A DNA stretch of 24,304 nt from Bacteroidales bacterium H4 (GCA_001701165.1 DAAP01000031.1:1-24304), one strand, 5' to 3'. Counted from the first letter of the stretch, positions 14,627 through 23,172 are shown. Notes: generated by a model not told the origin, from the letters alone. Numbers and translations: made by a program.

Positions 14627-17505
14627 TTACTTGACGATGACCTTGGCGGTGGTGGCGCCGGCACGTACAATGTATACGCCGGGCACTACGGACACGGAGG
14701 CATCGGCGACGGAGGCGCCGACATATACGGCCTTACCGTCAGCGGCATAGACTGCCAATGCCTGACCGGCGTTGCCGGACACGATGATGGCGCCGTCAGC
14801 GGCCTTGATGGAGGCGGAGCCGTCCACGCTGATGTCGTTGACACCGGCACCGGGGATGAAGAGAACGTTAATGTCCGGGACTATAGAGGTGGCTGCGTAG
14901 CCGAAGGTTTCATCGGTCTTCTCGGGGTCGAGGGTGTATTCTTCGTCATCGACTTCATCGTTGTTGTCGAAGCGGGTGTTGAGCGGCGACTCGGGCTTGC
15001 CGTAGGTGCCCTTGAATGCCACGCCGTCGAGGTTGGTTCCTTTTCCGGTCTTGTAGACCATCACCACGAGGTTCTTGCCGTTGTATTTGTACTCGTTTTG
15101 GAGGGCGAAGGCCATGGCTTCATCGTCGAGTCTGACGTCGATGGTTCCTTCAAAGACTTTGGTGAGTTGGCCGACGGGAATAATTCCGTCTTCGAGATTA
15201 GCCTTTTCGGTTTCGCCCAGCCATACGCGCATGGGTACATTGGTGAATTCGCTTTCGAGGGTGCCGTATGGGAAGGATATCATCGCAATCTTCTTGCCGG
15301 CGTTTTCGCCCAGGTCCGAAGCGTAGTAGATGCCCTCGAATACGGACTGATTGGCCAAGAATGTGGTAGGTACTACAGATACGTCATCGGGAGAGGCGGC
15401 GCCGATGGTTACCAGCTCGCTGCCTTCCGGAACAATGTTCAGTACAAGTGCGGCTGTCGAGTTGTTGGACACGTCTTCGTCTGCATCGTAGACCACATAT
15501 CCGGAGACGGTGGTATTCTTGGCTTCTGTAAAGGTGTATTGCAGCTTGAACTCGGTCGCGGCGTTGCGTGCCAGTTCGGTTCCGTCTACTGTTGCGAGGG
15601 TCTTGCCTTCGGCATCGCGCAGTTGCACTTTGTAATCCTTGGCCACGTTGCGTCCCTTATTGGTGACTTTCACGAAGTACTCTGCGAGCTTGTTCGTGGT
15701 GGGGAATTTTTCGCCTCTTACCGAGACGGCTGCCAGGTCATTGGCCTTGGCTTCCACGGCGGTGACGGTGGCGACCCAACCCAAGCGGCGGTCCATGATG
15801 TCGCTGGTGAAGTGGAAGGTCAGGGCTCCGCTGTCATTGGTGGCTTGGAGGTCTTTGATTGCCTCGGGCACTCCGCCTTCGCTGTTGAATTCGCCGATTT
15901 TGGGGGCGGTTTCGTCCAATCCGTTGTATATGATCAGGTAATCACCGAAGGAGTCGATTTCGAATTCGGTGAATTGCACTCGTATATAGCTGTTGGGGTT
16001 GGCGGGCTTGATGGTCAGCAGATCGTTGGCGTTGTTGGTGTAATTGCCTTCGCCGCCGTTGTCGTAGAATTTGTATGTCTTGCCATCCTCGACCACTGCC
16101 ACTGCATCGCCTTGTCCCATGACAATCCAGTCGGCCGGTTTGACCAGAACAGTGGGAGCCTCGGTATATGCGCCTTCGCCCTTGTCGTTGACAGCAGCGA
16201 TGCTGTAGATGTAGCGTCCGTATCCGGGGGTGTCCTCGTAGGATGTCTGCGAGGGATCGGAAATTTTGATTTCGGTCTGGTCGGGCGAGCCGTAGATGCG
16301 TCGTTTGATTACGTATCCGGTAAGTCCTGCCGGGTCAAAGCTTCCGCCATTGAGGCCTTTGGTGGGGGCTGTCCAGCTAAGTACGGCCTTGTTGTCGCCC
16401 GGGACGGCACTGAAGGATGCCACGGCTGCCGGGACATCGGCGCCGACTACCACGTGTAGCGGGTCGGTGTCCACGCCGCCGTCGCCGGCAGCGTTGAAGG
16501 GCACGAGCTTGTAGTCGTGGCCGCCTTCGGAGACGTTATTGTCCGTGTATTCCGTGGCTTGGCGCCCAAAGAGGCTACTTGCGTGCCGTCGCGCAGCACC
16601 TTGATGCCTTCGAGCGAGGTCAGGGCGTTGCCTTGGGCGTCCTTGGTGGGGAGAGTCCAGGCAAGTTTTACAGAGGTTCCCGAGACGGTGGCGCTGCGGC
16701 CGGTGACGCGGTCGGGGGCTCCCTTGGCTACATTGATATATGGTATCATCAGCGTGTTGAGGCTGTCGAATTCGCCGTTGTACAGGATGTTGTTGATGCC
16801 TTTGGCTTTGCCTGTCTTGGTATCGATGGTGTACAAGGCGTATTTGCCGTTGTTGTACCAGTATAGCACGCCGGTGGAGTAATCGAAGGTCATAGACTGG
16901 TCGAAGGCCGCATCGACGCCCAATTCGCCTACCAGGGTCACGCGACCATTGGTCTTATTGACCTTGTAGAACGAGTTGTTGGTGCTCACTGCGTAGATCT
17001 GTCCGTCCAAGTCGCAGGCAAGGGCAATCATGGTAAACTTGTTGCCTGCCAAGTCGGCGAAATCGCCTACTTTCTTGACTGCGCCGGTGTTTATGTCCAG
17101 CGTCGCCAGGGCGCCGTTGCCCTTGTAGATGCCGTAGACGTTGTTCGTGGTGTAGTCGTAGGTCAGGTCGATGCAATTGGTGCTGGTGAGCGATATGGGC
17201 GTGCGCTCACCGGTCTCGGTGTCGATGGTGCTGAAGCTCTCGATGGAGGACTGTGTGCCGGGGAGTGTCACTTGCACATACCACTTGTAGTTGTAGTAGA
17301 AGCCGCTGTAGCACTGTCCCAGTCTTGACTGGTCCGCTATCAGCGTTACATTGATAGGATCGGTCTCCGGGTCAAACTTTATGGGCCCGGTCACGGAGTT
17401 GTCGTTGCCATGCTGCCAGGTCTGGTAGGCATAGATGACCGGCGCGGCCGACGCCCCTATTACGGTGGCGAGGGCCATGGCAAGCGTTGCGTAGAATTTT
17501 TTCAT
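14627..17505 (-). pseudogene. T9SS-secreted CUB/Fn3 protein, frameshifted
   Basis: One gene of about 959 codons is split between two frames: 17505 to about 16558, then about 16558 to 14627. The 5' part has a signal peptide (MKKFYATLAMALATVIGASA), a propeller-like region (to ~275) and the start of an Fn3 unit. After ...ASLGAK the frame is lost; restoring one base (AAGCC to AAGGCC on the minus strand, near 16558) gives ATEYTDNNVSEGGHDYKLV, a normal Fn3 continuation. Then follow a second Fn3 (~360-457), a CUB-like domain (~462-565, with FGDYLIIYNG), a CARDB-like domain (~587-695), an unassigned beta domain, and a C-terminal sorting domain ending GVYIVRAGATTAKVIVK. Total length 2879 is one short of a multiple of three, which agrees with a single lost base. 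All else is intact, so this is a very recent mutation or an assembly error. Ligand unknown. Confidence 0.85.
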
Positions 17506-17581
17506 ACGAACTTTGGTTTTGTTTATAGAAAGGATAGATTTGGTTTATTTCCTCGGGGTCAGCCCGTCGGATTGTATGTCG

Positions 17582-17615
17582 CAAATATACGTATATTTTT
17601 TACCCGGATGTGCAA
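17582..17615 (-). promoter_or_regulatory. Promoter of third T9SS gene
   Basis: The minus strand has TATATTTG (17582-17589) with TTG (17613-17615) 23 bp upstream, 77 bp before the start codon. The gcaaatatacgt block at 17581-17592 is identical to that at the promoter of T9SS paralog 2, which suggests common control of surface proteins. Confidence 0.65.
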
Positions 17616-17721
17616 TGTGTCATTATTTTTTTTTAATGCGTCCAATCGGATATATTGTCAAGCCGAAATGCGCCAAACGGTGTGGCAATACGGCTATATG
17701 GTGTTATTTTGGCACCGGCGT

Positions 17722-17754
17722 CCGGCGGCGCTACATGCGAGGATTTGCCGCCGG
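17722..17754 (-). terminator. Hairpin after the ior operon, possible terminator
   Basis: CCGGCGGC (17722-17729) and GCCGCCGG (17747-17754) form a perfect 8-bp GC stem with a 17-nt loop, 13 bp after the CoA-transferase stop codon. No U-tract follows directly on the minus strand, so this may be an mRNA-end structure and not an intrinsic terminator. Confidence 0.4.
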
Positions 17755-17766
17755 GACTTGTGTCTG

Positions 17767-19065
17767 CTATTTTTCGCGGAGGAAGCGGTAGCCGAAGCGC
17801 CGGCATGCGGCGCGTTCGAGGTCTTCGCGGGCCTCGGGAGCGGCGATGGCGATGAGGGCGCGGGCACGCTGAGCGCAGTCCTTGCCTTTGAGGAAGGCGG
17901 CGCCGTATTCGGTCACCACATACTGGGTCTGGAATCGGGTGGTGACAACTCCGGCGCCCTCGGTGAGCACCGGCTTGATCTTGGAGATGCCCTTGCCGGA
18001 GGTCGCAGTCATGGCTATAAAGGTCTTGCCGCCCTCGGAGAGCGCGCCGCCGTACATGAAGTCGTGCTGTCCGCCGACGCCGGAGAACAGTCGCGTGCCT
18101 ATCGAATCGGCACATACTTGTCCGGTAAGGTCCACTTCGATGGCCGAATTGATGGACATCACCTTGGGGTTTTGGCATATGCGGAAGGGGTAGTTGGTCC
18201 ACGCTACGTCTTTGAATATAATGTCCGGGTTGTAGTCCATGAAGTCGTATAGTGCCCTTGAGCCCAAGGCAAGGCTGGCCACGCTCTTTCCGGGCATGAC
18301 CACCTTCTGAGAGTTGTCTATCACTCCGCTTTGGATGAGCGGCAGCACGCCGTCGGTCATTGCCTCGGTGTGCAAGCCGAGATGCCGGTGGTCGCGCAGC
18401 CGCCCGAGCACGGCATTGGGAATGCCGCCCACGCCTATTTGCAGCGTGGCGCCGTCGGGTATCAGTTCGGCAATATGCCCGCCGATTCGGCGCTCGGCAT
18501 CATTGGGTACGGCCGTAGGCACTTCGACCAGCGGGTCATCGACTTCGACACAGGCATCGAAGCGGCTGATATGTATGAGCGGGTCGCCGTAAGAGTAGGG
18601 CATCTGCTTGTTCACCTGCGCGATGATAGTCTTGGAACATTCGACGGCCGAGAATGCCAGGTCGGCCGACACGCCGTAGCTGCAATAGCCGTCCTTGTCG
18701 GGGGGCGAGACGTTGAGCAGGGTGACATCCAGCGGCAGGTATCCCTCGCGGAACAACGCCGGGACTTCGCCGAGGAAGCATGGGATGATTTGTGCTTCGC
18801 CACGGTCTACGGCCTTGCGTATGCTGTTGGAAATGAACAGGCTGCGTGGGATGAATATATCTCGATACTCGGTCTTGGCATACGGGGCGTCACGGCGGCC
18901 GACAGCAAAGGCCGAATACATCTCCACGCCTTGCAGCTCGGCGTGGCGTGCCGTTATGGCATCCAACAATACCTCCGGTATGGACGTGCTGCCTTGGATG
19001 TACACGCGGTCGTGGCTTTTGACCAGTTTGGCCGCCTCGGCGGCAGTCATATAGTTCGCTTTCAT
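17767..19065 (-). CDS. Acetyl-CoA hydrolase/transferase family CoA-transferase
   Basis: The 432-aa protein belongs to the family that includes acetate and 4-hydroxybutyrate CoA-transferases, cytosolic enzymes that move CoA between carboxylic acids through a glutamyl-CoA intermediate. Visible motifs are SPPDKDGYCSYG (120-131), the CoA-site loop GVGGIPNAVL (211-220), the probable catalytic Glu234 in GLHTEAMTDG, and FSGVGGQHDF further on. The ATG at 19063-19065 gives the family N-terminus (MTAAEAAKLVKSHDRVYIQG just inside). It is the last gene of the ior operon, 47 bp after the aminotransferase stop. From context I infer that it takes the acyl- or aryl-CoA made by IorAB and gives free acid, saving the thioester as acetyl-CoA or a similar product. 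A plain thioesterase role or 4-hydroxybutyrate as substrate cannot be excluded from sequence. Confidence 0.9.
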   Translation of the reverse strand: MKANYMTAAEAAKLVKSHDRVYIQGSTSIPEVLLDAITARHAELQGVEMYSAFAVGRRDAPYAKTEYRDIFIPRSLFISNSIRKAVDRGEAQIIPCFLGEVPALFREGYLPLDVTLLNVSPPDKDGYCSYGVSADLAFSAVECSKTIIAQVNKQMPYSYGDPLIHISRFDACVEVDDPLVEVPTAVPNDAERRIGGHIAELIPDGATLQIGVGGIPNAVLGRLRDHRHLGLHTEAMTDGVLPLIQSGVIDNSQKVVMPGKSVASLALGSRALYDFMDYNPDIIFKDVAWTNYPFRICQNPKVMSINSAIEVDLTGQVCADSIGTRLFSGVGGQHDFMYGGALSEGGKTFIAMTATSGKGISKIKPVLTEGAGVVTTRFQTQYVVTEYGAAFLKGKDCAQRARALIAIAAPEAREDLERAACRRFGYRFLREK

Positions 19066-19096
19066 GTCTGTGGCGTATTGTGTCTGTGGCGTATTA
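19065..19096. repeat. 16-bp tandem duplication between operon genes
   Basis: Two 16-bp copies of tgtctgtggcgtatt(g/a) at 19065-19080 and 19081-19096 fill most of the gap before the CoA-transferase start. A third partial copy (tgtctgtgg, 19116-19124) lies in the last codons of the aminotransferase gene. This suggests slippage duplication of the aminotransferase 3' end. Confidence 0.75.
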
Positions 19097-19112
19097 TATT
19101 ATATATGGTGTA

Positions 19113-20426
19113 TTATGTCTGTGGGAAATTACGGTTGAAGGCTGCGAGACGTTCTTCAAGGAGTGGATAATCGTCGTCGCCGAGCATCGATGTGCATATG
19201 CGCAGCCCCTGCTGTTCGCTGCCGGTGGTACGCAGCGAGATGGCGGCGATGCCGTAGTGGATGAGCTCGTCGACGAGGTCGTCACCCGTAAAGCCCTTGC
19301 GGCCTATTGTGAAGAAGAAGCCGTCACTGACGTCCCGGTCGAGGTCCTTGTCGTATACGATGTGAAAGCCGTTGCGCACGAATATAGATTTCAGCCGTGC
19401 AGCGCGTCGGGCGTATTCGCGGTTTTCGGTCACGAAATCGAGTTTTCCGTCGCATGCGGCCTCGTACATTGCCGCCAGAGCATACTGTGCCGAGTGGCAC
19501 ACGCCCGAGGACAAGGTGTACAGTATGGTGTGTACAAAGGTGCGTCCGGGCGTGTCCATACCGAGAGTCTCTTTCAGATGGGGATACTCGCGGTCGAACA
19601 ATGCGTCGGAGATCACAGCCGTGGCCACACGCTCGCCGGCATAGCTGAATATCTTGGAGGCGGAGAGAAGTAGTATGTAGTTGTCGGTATATCGCGCTAC
19701 GGTGCTCTGGTACGGCGGCTCGAAAGGATGTCCTATGTTTTTGCGCGAGTCCATACCAAAATATGCGAGGTCTTCAAGGACTATCGTGTCGTATTGTGTG
19801 GCCAGGCGGCCGATGTGTTCCAACTCGCTATCGGTGAAGCATATCCACGCCGGATTGTTGGGATTGGAATATATGATTGCGGCGATATTGCCTTTTGCAA
19901 GGCGGCTTTCGAGCTTCCGGGCCAGCTTATCGCCGCGGAAGTCGTGGACATCAAATTCGTCTGTCTTGTATCCCAGCACTTTGGCTTGCAACGGCTGTAC
20001 CGAGAACCCCGGATTGATAAACAATATGGTGTCCTTGTCGGCGTGCAGGTGTGTGCTCAGGATAAATGATGCAAAGGTGCCCATCATGGACCCCACGGTG
20101 GGCACGCAACTTTCCGGCCTTACGTCTATGCCGAGGAAGGCCTTGACAAATCGCGAGGCTTGCTGTTTGAGCGGGGTGATGCCGGCTATATTGGGATACT
20201 TGTTTGCCACTCCGGCGTCGAGAGCCTGTTTTTGGGCCTCGATGCCTATTTGAGATGCCGGAAGTCCGGGCGAACCTAACTCGAGATGTACGAATTTACG
20301 CCCCGTAATTCTCTCCAGTTCCTCGGCAAGGGCAAGGGTCTGCCGGATGGTGGCATCGCCGGCATGAGCGATGTGCATCTTGTGCAGCACCTCGCCGACA
20401 GTCTTTCGGTCAAAAGGTATTTCCAT
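19113..20426 (-). CDS. PLP-dependent aminotransferase, class I/II fold
   Basis: The 437-aa protein has the fold type I aminotransferase signature. The PLP-binding lysine is Lys258 in LLLSASKIFSYAGER, with Arg266 as the phosphate-contacting residue. SNPNNPAW (187-194) carries the cofactor-contacting Asn, EDLAYFGMD (218-226) carries the Asp/Tyr pair, and GLRICTSM near the C-terminus supplies the carboxylate-binding Arg. The Gly-rich NxxGxxPL entry (NIAGITPLK, 79-87) is also typical. The ATG is at 20424-20426. It follows iorB by 30 bp and precedes the CoA-transferase by 47 bp, in one operon. I infer that it deaminates the amino acid whose 2-oxoacid is used by IorAB, probably an aromatic one. Exact substrate cannot be read from sequence, and annotations as aspartate/tyrosine aminotransferase or generic aminotransferase would be equally defensible. 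Confidence 0.92.
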   Translation of the reverse strand: MEIPFDRKTVGEVLHKMHIAHAGDATIRQTLALAEELERITGRKFVHLELGSPGLPASQIGIEAQKQALDAGVANKYPNIAGITPLKQQASRFVKAFLGIDVRPESCVPTVGSMMGTFASFILSTHLHADKDTILFINPGFSVQPLQAKVLGYKTDEFDVHDFRGDKLARKLESRLAKGNIAAIIYSNPNNPAWICFTDSELEHIGRLATQYDTIVLEDLAYFGMDSRKNIGHPFEPPYQSTVARYTDNYILLLSASKIFSYAGERVATAVISDALFDREYPHLKETLGMDTPGRTFVHTILYTLSSGVCHSAQYALAAMYEAACDGKLDFVTENREYARRAARLKSIFVRNGFHIVYDKDLDRDVSDGFFFTIGRKGFTGDDLVDELIHYGIAAISLRTTGSEQQGLRICTSMLGDDDYPLLEERLAAFNRNFPQT

Positions 20427-20456
20427 ACGTTATAGTTGTTTTTCGTGGAAGTGTGC

Positions 20457-21050
20457 TCAATTGTTCCCGTTGATGTGGGTGTGTGCCACCTTGAGCCCGG
20501 CGCGGAAGGCCTTGATGTTCATCTCGACGATGTCATCTCCTTTGCGTGCGAACACCGAGTGTATGCCGTCTTCGATTTTAGCGATGTCGATACCGAGGAA
20601 AGGCGCTGCGGCGCCCAACAATACGATATTGGCGGCACGCGGCGAGGTGGCCTCGCTTGCAATCGCGGCCACATCAAGCGCCACGTGGTGGGGCAACGCT
20701 TCGATGCGCTGCATCAGCGTGTCAAGGTCGGGGTAGTCGGGAATATTGACAAAAGGTTCGGTATTTGTAATCACCCATCCGTCCTTTTTGAGGTACGGCA
20801 GGTAGCGCATAGCCTCCATGGGTTCGAGCGAGATGATGAGGTCGGCCTTACCCAAGGGTATGAGGTCGGAAGCTATGGGCGTAGAGCTGATGCGCAGGTT
20901 GGACTGCACGTCGCCGCCGCGCTGGCTCATGCCGTGCACCTCGGCCTGCTTGATATAAAGGTTGTCGTTGATAGCGGCGGCACCGATTATTGTGGCTATC
21001 GAGAGGATGCCTTGGCCTCCTACTCCCGAAAGTATTATGTCTGTATTCAT
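20457..21050 (-). CDS. iorB: Indolepyruvate ferredoxin oxidoreductase, beta subunit
   Basis: IorB is the gamma-type (pyruvate/ketoisovalerate oxidoreductase) subunit that pairs with IorA to decarboxylate aryl-2-oxoacids to aryl-CoA, reducing ferredoxin. The 197-aa product opens with the family motif TDIILSGVGGQGIL and has the conserved AEVHGMSQRGGDVQSNLR segment (about 40-57) and LIISLEPMEAMRYLPYL. The ATG at 21048-21050 was chosen because the protein then starts at the family N-terminus and a good Shine-Dalgarno lies 6 nt upstream; an in-frame upstream start at 21131 would overlap iorA. The gap to iorA is 16 bp, so the two are surely co-transcribed. Confidence 0.95.
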   Translation of the reverse strand: MNTDIILSGVGGQGILSIATIIGAAAINDNLYIKQAEVHGMSQRGGDVQSNLRISSTPIASDLIPLGKADLIISLEPMEAMRYLPYLKKDGWVITNTEPFVNIPDYPDLDTLMQRIEALPHHVALDVAAIASEATSPRAANIVLLGAAAPFLGIDIAKIEDGIHSVFARKGDDIVEMNIKAFRAGLKVAHTHINGNN

Positions 21051-21056
21051 GGGTCG

Positions 21057-21063
21057 TCCTCCC
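21057..21063 (-). promoter_or_regulatory. Shine-Dalgarno of iorB
   Basis: The minus strand reads GGGAGGA, ending 6 nt before the iorB ATG. Strong Shine-Dalgarno sites are uncommon in Bacteroidetes and none is seen before the other genes here. It supports the 21050 start over the upstream one. Confidence 0.55.
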
Positions 21064-21066
21064 GAT

Positions 21067-22662
21067 TTATTTGGTTTGTTTAGCGTGGCGGCGAGCTGTC
21101 TGTATGCACTCGCGACGCGGTACGATGACACTCACTCCTTGGTACTCGATTTCTTGTCGGATAATATCTTCCATCTCGGCCATATTCTTAGGCAGAGGGA
21201 TGACCGTGCGCACGTGCTCCGGCTCGACGCCTATGCCGAGGCAGATGCTCTCTATGCGGCCCGTTCCGGCCGAGTCCTGTCCTCCGGTCATCCCGGTGGT
21301 GAGATTGTCGGAGATTATTATCACGATGTTTGACTTGCTGTTGACGGCATCGAGCAGCCCGGTCATACCCGAGTGGGTGAAAGTGGAGTCGCCGATGACG
21401 GCCACCGACGGCCACTGGCCCGCATCGGCAGCGCCTTTGGCCATCGTGATTGAGGCGCCCATGTCCACCACGGAGTGTAGTGCTTGATATGGAGGCAGAT
21501 AGCCGAGTGTATAGCAGCCTATATCGCCGAAGACGCGCGGATTGGCGTACTCGCTCAGAACATTGTTTAGTGCCGCAAACATGTCGCGGTGTCCGCAGCC
21601 CCGGCACAAGGCGGGCGGACGCGGCATCACCAATTCGGACGGCGCAAACACTTCTTCATTCTTGAGCCCGAGGGCGGAGGCGACATTGTCGGGTGTCAGT
21701 TCGCCGGTGCGTGGTACGGCGCCCGAAAGACGTCCCTTGATACGGACGCTCTGCTCCAGGACGCCGAGCAGCATCTCCTCCACCACCGGCTGGCCGTCTT
21801 CGAGCACAAGCAGCGATTGGCACTTGGAGGCCAGTCGCCTTACGGCATTCACCGGCAGCGGATATTGTGAGACCTTCAGCACCGGATGCGGGCATCCGTC
21901 CTTGAAGCTTTCCATGAGGTAATTGTATGCTATGCCGCAGGCGATGATGCCCACCGATGTGTCGGCCCCGTCGATATATTTATTGTACTCGGATTCCTCG
22001 GATCGGCGCTCTAAATCTTTCTGCATACCGGTCAGTCGCTCGTTGCGACGGCGTGCCACAGCCGGAAGCAGCACCCATTCTTTGGGATTGTCGGGATAGC
22101 GCATCGGGTTGGGCTCGCGTATCTCGCCGGTCTCGACTACGGCACGCGAGTGGGCCATGCGTGTCACTATGCGCAGCAGCACCGGTATTTTGTATTCCTC
22201 GGACATGCAAAAAGCGTCTTTCATCATATCATAAGCTTCCTGCTGCGATGACGGCTCGAACACGGGCACCATGGCAAATTTGCCGTAAAAGCGCGAGTCC
22301 TGCTCGTTCTGCGACGAGTGCATCGACGGGTCATCGGCAGCCACTACGACAAGTCCGCCGTTGGTGCCGGTCATGGCCGAATTCACAAATGCATCGGCGC
22401 AGACATTCATACCTACGTGCTTCATGCACACTATGGCGCGTTTGCCCATATACGACATTCCGAGGGCTTCCTCCATGGCGGTTTTCTCGTTGGACGACCA
22501 GCGGCAATGAATGCCGCGAGCCCGGGCCGTCGCATCGCCCTGTACAAACTCGGTGATTTCGGTCGAAGGTGTTCCGGGATATGCATAGCACCCCGAAAGC
22601 CCGGCATGTACGGCGCCCAAGGCTATGGCCTCGTCGCCCAGCAGCAATCGTCTTTCTCTCAT
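21067..22662 (-). CDS. iorA: Indolepyruvate ferredoxin oxidoreductase, alpha subunit
   Basis: IorA is the thiamine diphosphate-binding catalytic subunit that oxidatively decarboxylates indolepyruvate, phenylpyruvate and similar 2-oxoacids. The 531-aa protein has the N-terminal pyrimidine-binding domain (YPGTPSTEITEF, 28-39; conserved MKHVGMNVCADAF) and a C-terminal TPP domain (LCRGCGHRDMF, then IGDSTFTHSGMTGLLDAV and DNLTTGMTGGQDSAGTGR). No CxxCxxC ferredoxin-like motif follows; the C-terminal cluster domain known from archaeal IorA is absent and the chain ends at RRECIQTARRHAKQTK. The ATG at 22660-22662 (MRERRLLLGDEAIALGAV) matches the family start. The frame runs on upstream to a TTG at 22824, but that part is a translated 22-bp repeat. 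It is the first gene of the iorA-iorB-aminotransferase-CoA-transferase operon. Confidence 0.95.
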   Translation of the reverse strand: MRERRLLLGDEAIALGAVHAGLSGCYAYPGTPSTEITEFVQGDATARARGIHCRWSSNEKTAMEEALGMSYMGKRAIVCMKHVGMNVCADAFVNSAMTGTNGGLVVVAADDPSMHSSQNEQDSRFYGKFAMVPVFEPSSQQEAYDMMKDAFCMSEEYKIPVLLRIVTRMAHSRAVVETGEIREPNPMRYPDNPKEWVLLPAVARRRNERLTGMQKDLERRSEESEYNKYIDGADTSVGIIACGIAYNYLMESFKDGCPHPVLKVSQYPLPVNAVRRLASKCQSLLVLEDGQPVVEEMLLGVLEQSVRIKGRLSGAVPRTGELTPDNVASALGLKNEEVFAPSELVMPRPPALCRGCGHRDMFAALNNVLSEYANPRVFGDIGCYTLGYLPPYQALHSVVDMGASITMAKGAADAGQWPSVAVIGDSTFTHSGMTGLLDAVNSKSNIVIIISDNLTTGMTGGQDSAGTGRIESICLGIGVEPEHVRTVIPLPKNMAEMEDIIRQEIEYQGVSVIVPRRECIQTARRHAKQTK

Positions 22663-22723
22663 AAGGTTAATCGTGTCTTTATGTTTTTTGTGTTTCTGCG
22701 TTCTGTCGTCTCTACGGCTGCCT

Positions 22724-22810
22724 CTGCATCTGACGCCTTGCATTTCTGCTTTTACGCCTTGCATTTCTGCATCTGACGTCTTGTGTTTATGCTTTTTACG
22801 TCTTGCAGCT
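22724..22810 (-). repeat. 22-bp degenerate tandem repeat in iorA leader
   Basis: Four adjacent units of 22, 21, 22 and 22 bp (22724-22745, 22746-22766, 22767-22788, 22789-22810) share a core like acgYcttgca/ttt followed by ctgc. They lie 62-148 bp upstream of the iorA ATG, inside the presumed transcribed leader. Because 22 is not a multiple of three and the protein it would encode is Lys/His/Gln-rich, I treat it as non-coding. Confidence 0.8.
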
Positions 22811-22832
22811 ATGTGTTTTGCCAAATTCTTTC

Positions 22833-22846
22833 ACGGACGCGTCCGT
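22833..22846. promoter_or_regulatory. Perfect 14-bp palindrome, candidate operator
   Basis: ACGGACGCGTCCGT is a perfect palindrome about 80 bp downstream of the iorA promoter -7 element and 170 bp upstream of the iorA ATG. A regulator dimer could bind it, or it could form a short RNA stem. A second small hairpin (acggg/cccgt) is at 22900-22915. Confidence 0.35.
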
Positions 22847-22927
22847 AGCGAATATGGCGGAGCGGCCTAAAGTTAAGCGAAGACCTCTCTCCGGCCAGAA
22901 CGGGACAACGCCCGTCAGCCTATACGG

Positions 22928-22935
22928 CAAAGATA
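22928..22935 (-). promoter_or_regulatory. Promoter of the ior operon
   Basis: The minus strand reads TATCTTTG, an exact TAnnTTTG, 265 bp upstream of the iorA ATG. A TTG lies 16 bp upstream (22952-22954), closer than in the T9SS promoters. It would give a leader of about 260 nt containing the palindrome and the 22-bp repeats. Confidence 0.55.
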
Positions 22936-23041
22936 GTATTTTTGCACCAAGCAATCGACACGCTTTTTCACTTTTTTTCGGAAGAATAATCGTCGTGCCA
23001 TTCGACACAAAAACCGTTATGTCAGCCTGATACGCTGCTTT

Positions 23042-23057
23042 GCGGCATGTGTGCCGC
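23042..23057. other. Small GC hairpin between ior operon and glycosyltransferase
   Basis: GCGGCA-tgtg-TGCCGC is a perfect 6-bp stem with a 4-nt loop, 115 bp past the glycosyltransferase stop codon. Neither strand gives a convincing U-tract. The remaining bases from 22936 to 23172 hold poly-T and poly-G runs on the minus strand but no ORF or named element. Confidence 0.35.
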
Positions 23058-23172
23058 CTTTCTGCCGCTCAGTCAAACATATTGATACGGATGCATCCCA
23101 TTCTCCGAATTTCCGTCCACCGCAAAAAATCCTCCTCCCCCCTCAAAAAAACGGGAATACGATTTTAGCTAC

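Noticed and set aside
15098..16459. 453-codon plus-strand frame antisense to the third T9SS gene
   Set aside because: Shadow frame with no domain; the opposite strand encodes CUB, Fn3 and sorting domains.
16550..16570. Programmed -1 ribosomal frameshift in the third T9SS gene
   Set aside because: No slippery heptamer of the X XXY YYZ form and no evident downstream pseudoknot; a single missing base explains it more simply.
22724..22810. CRISPR array
   Set aside because: Units are directly adjacent with no spacers, are degenerate, and no cas genes are nearby; the same reasoning applies to the 9-bp arrays.
22663..22824. N-terminal extension of IorA from a TTG codon
   Set aside because: Lys/His-rich translation of a 22-bp repeat with no similarity to the IorA N-terminus.
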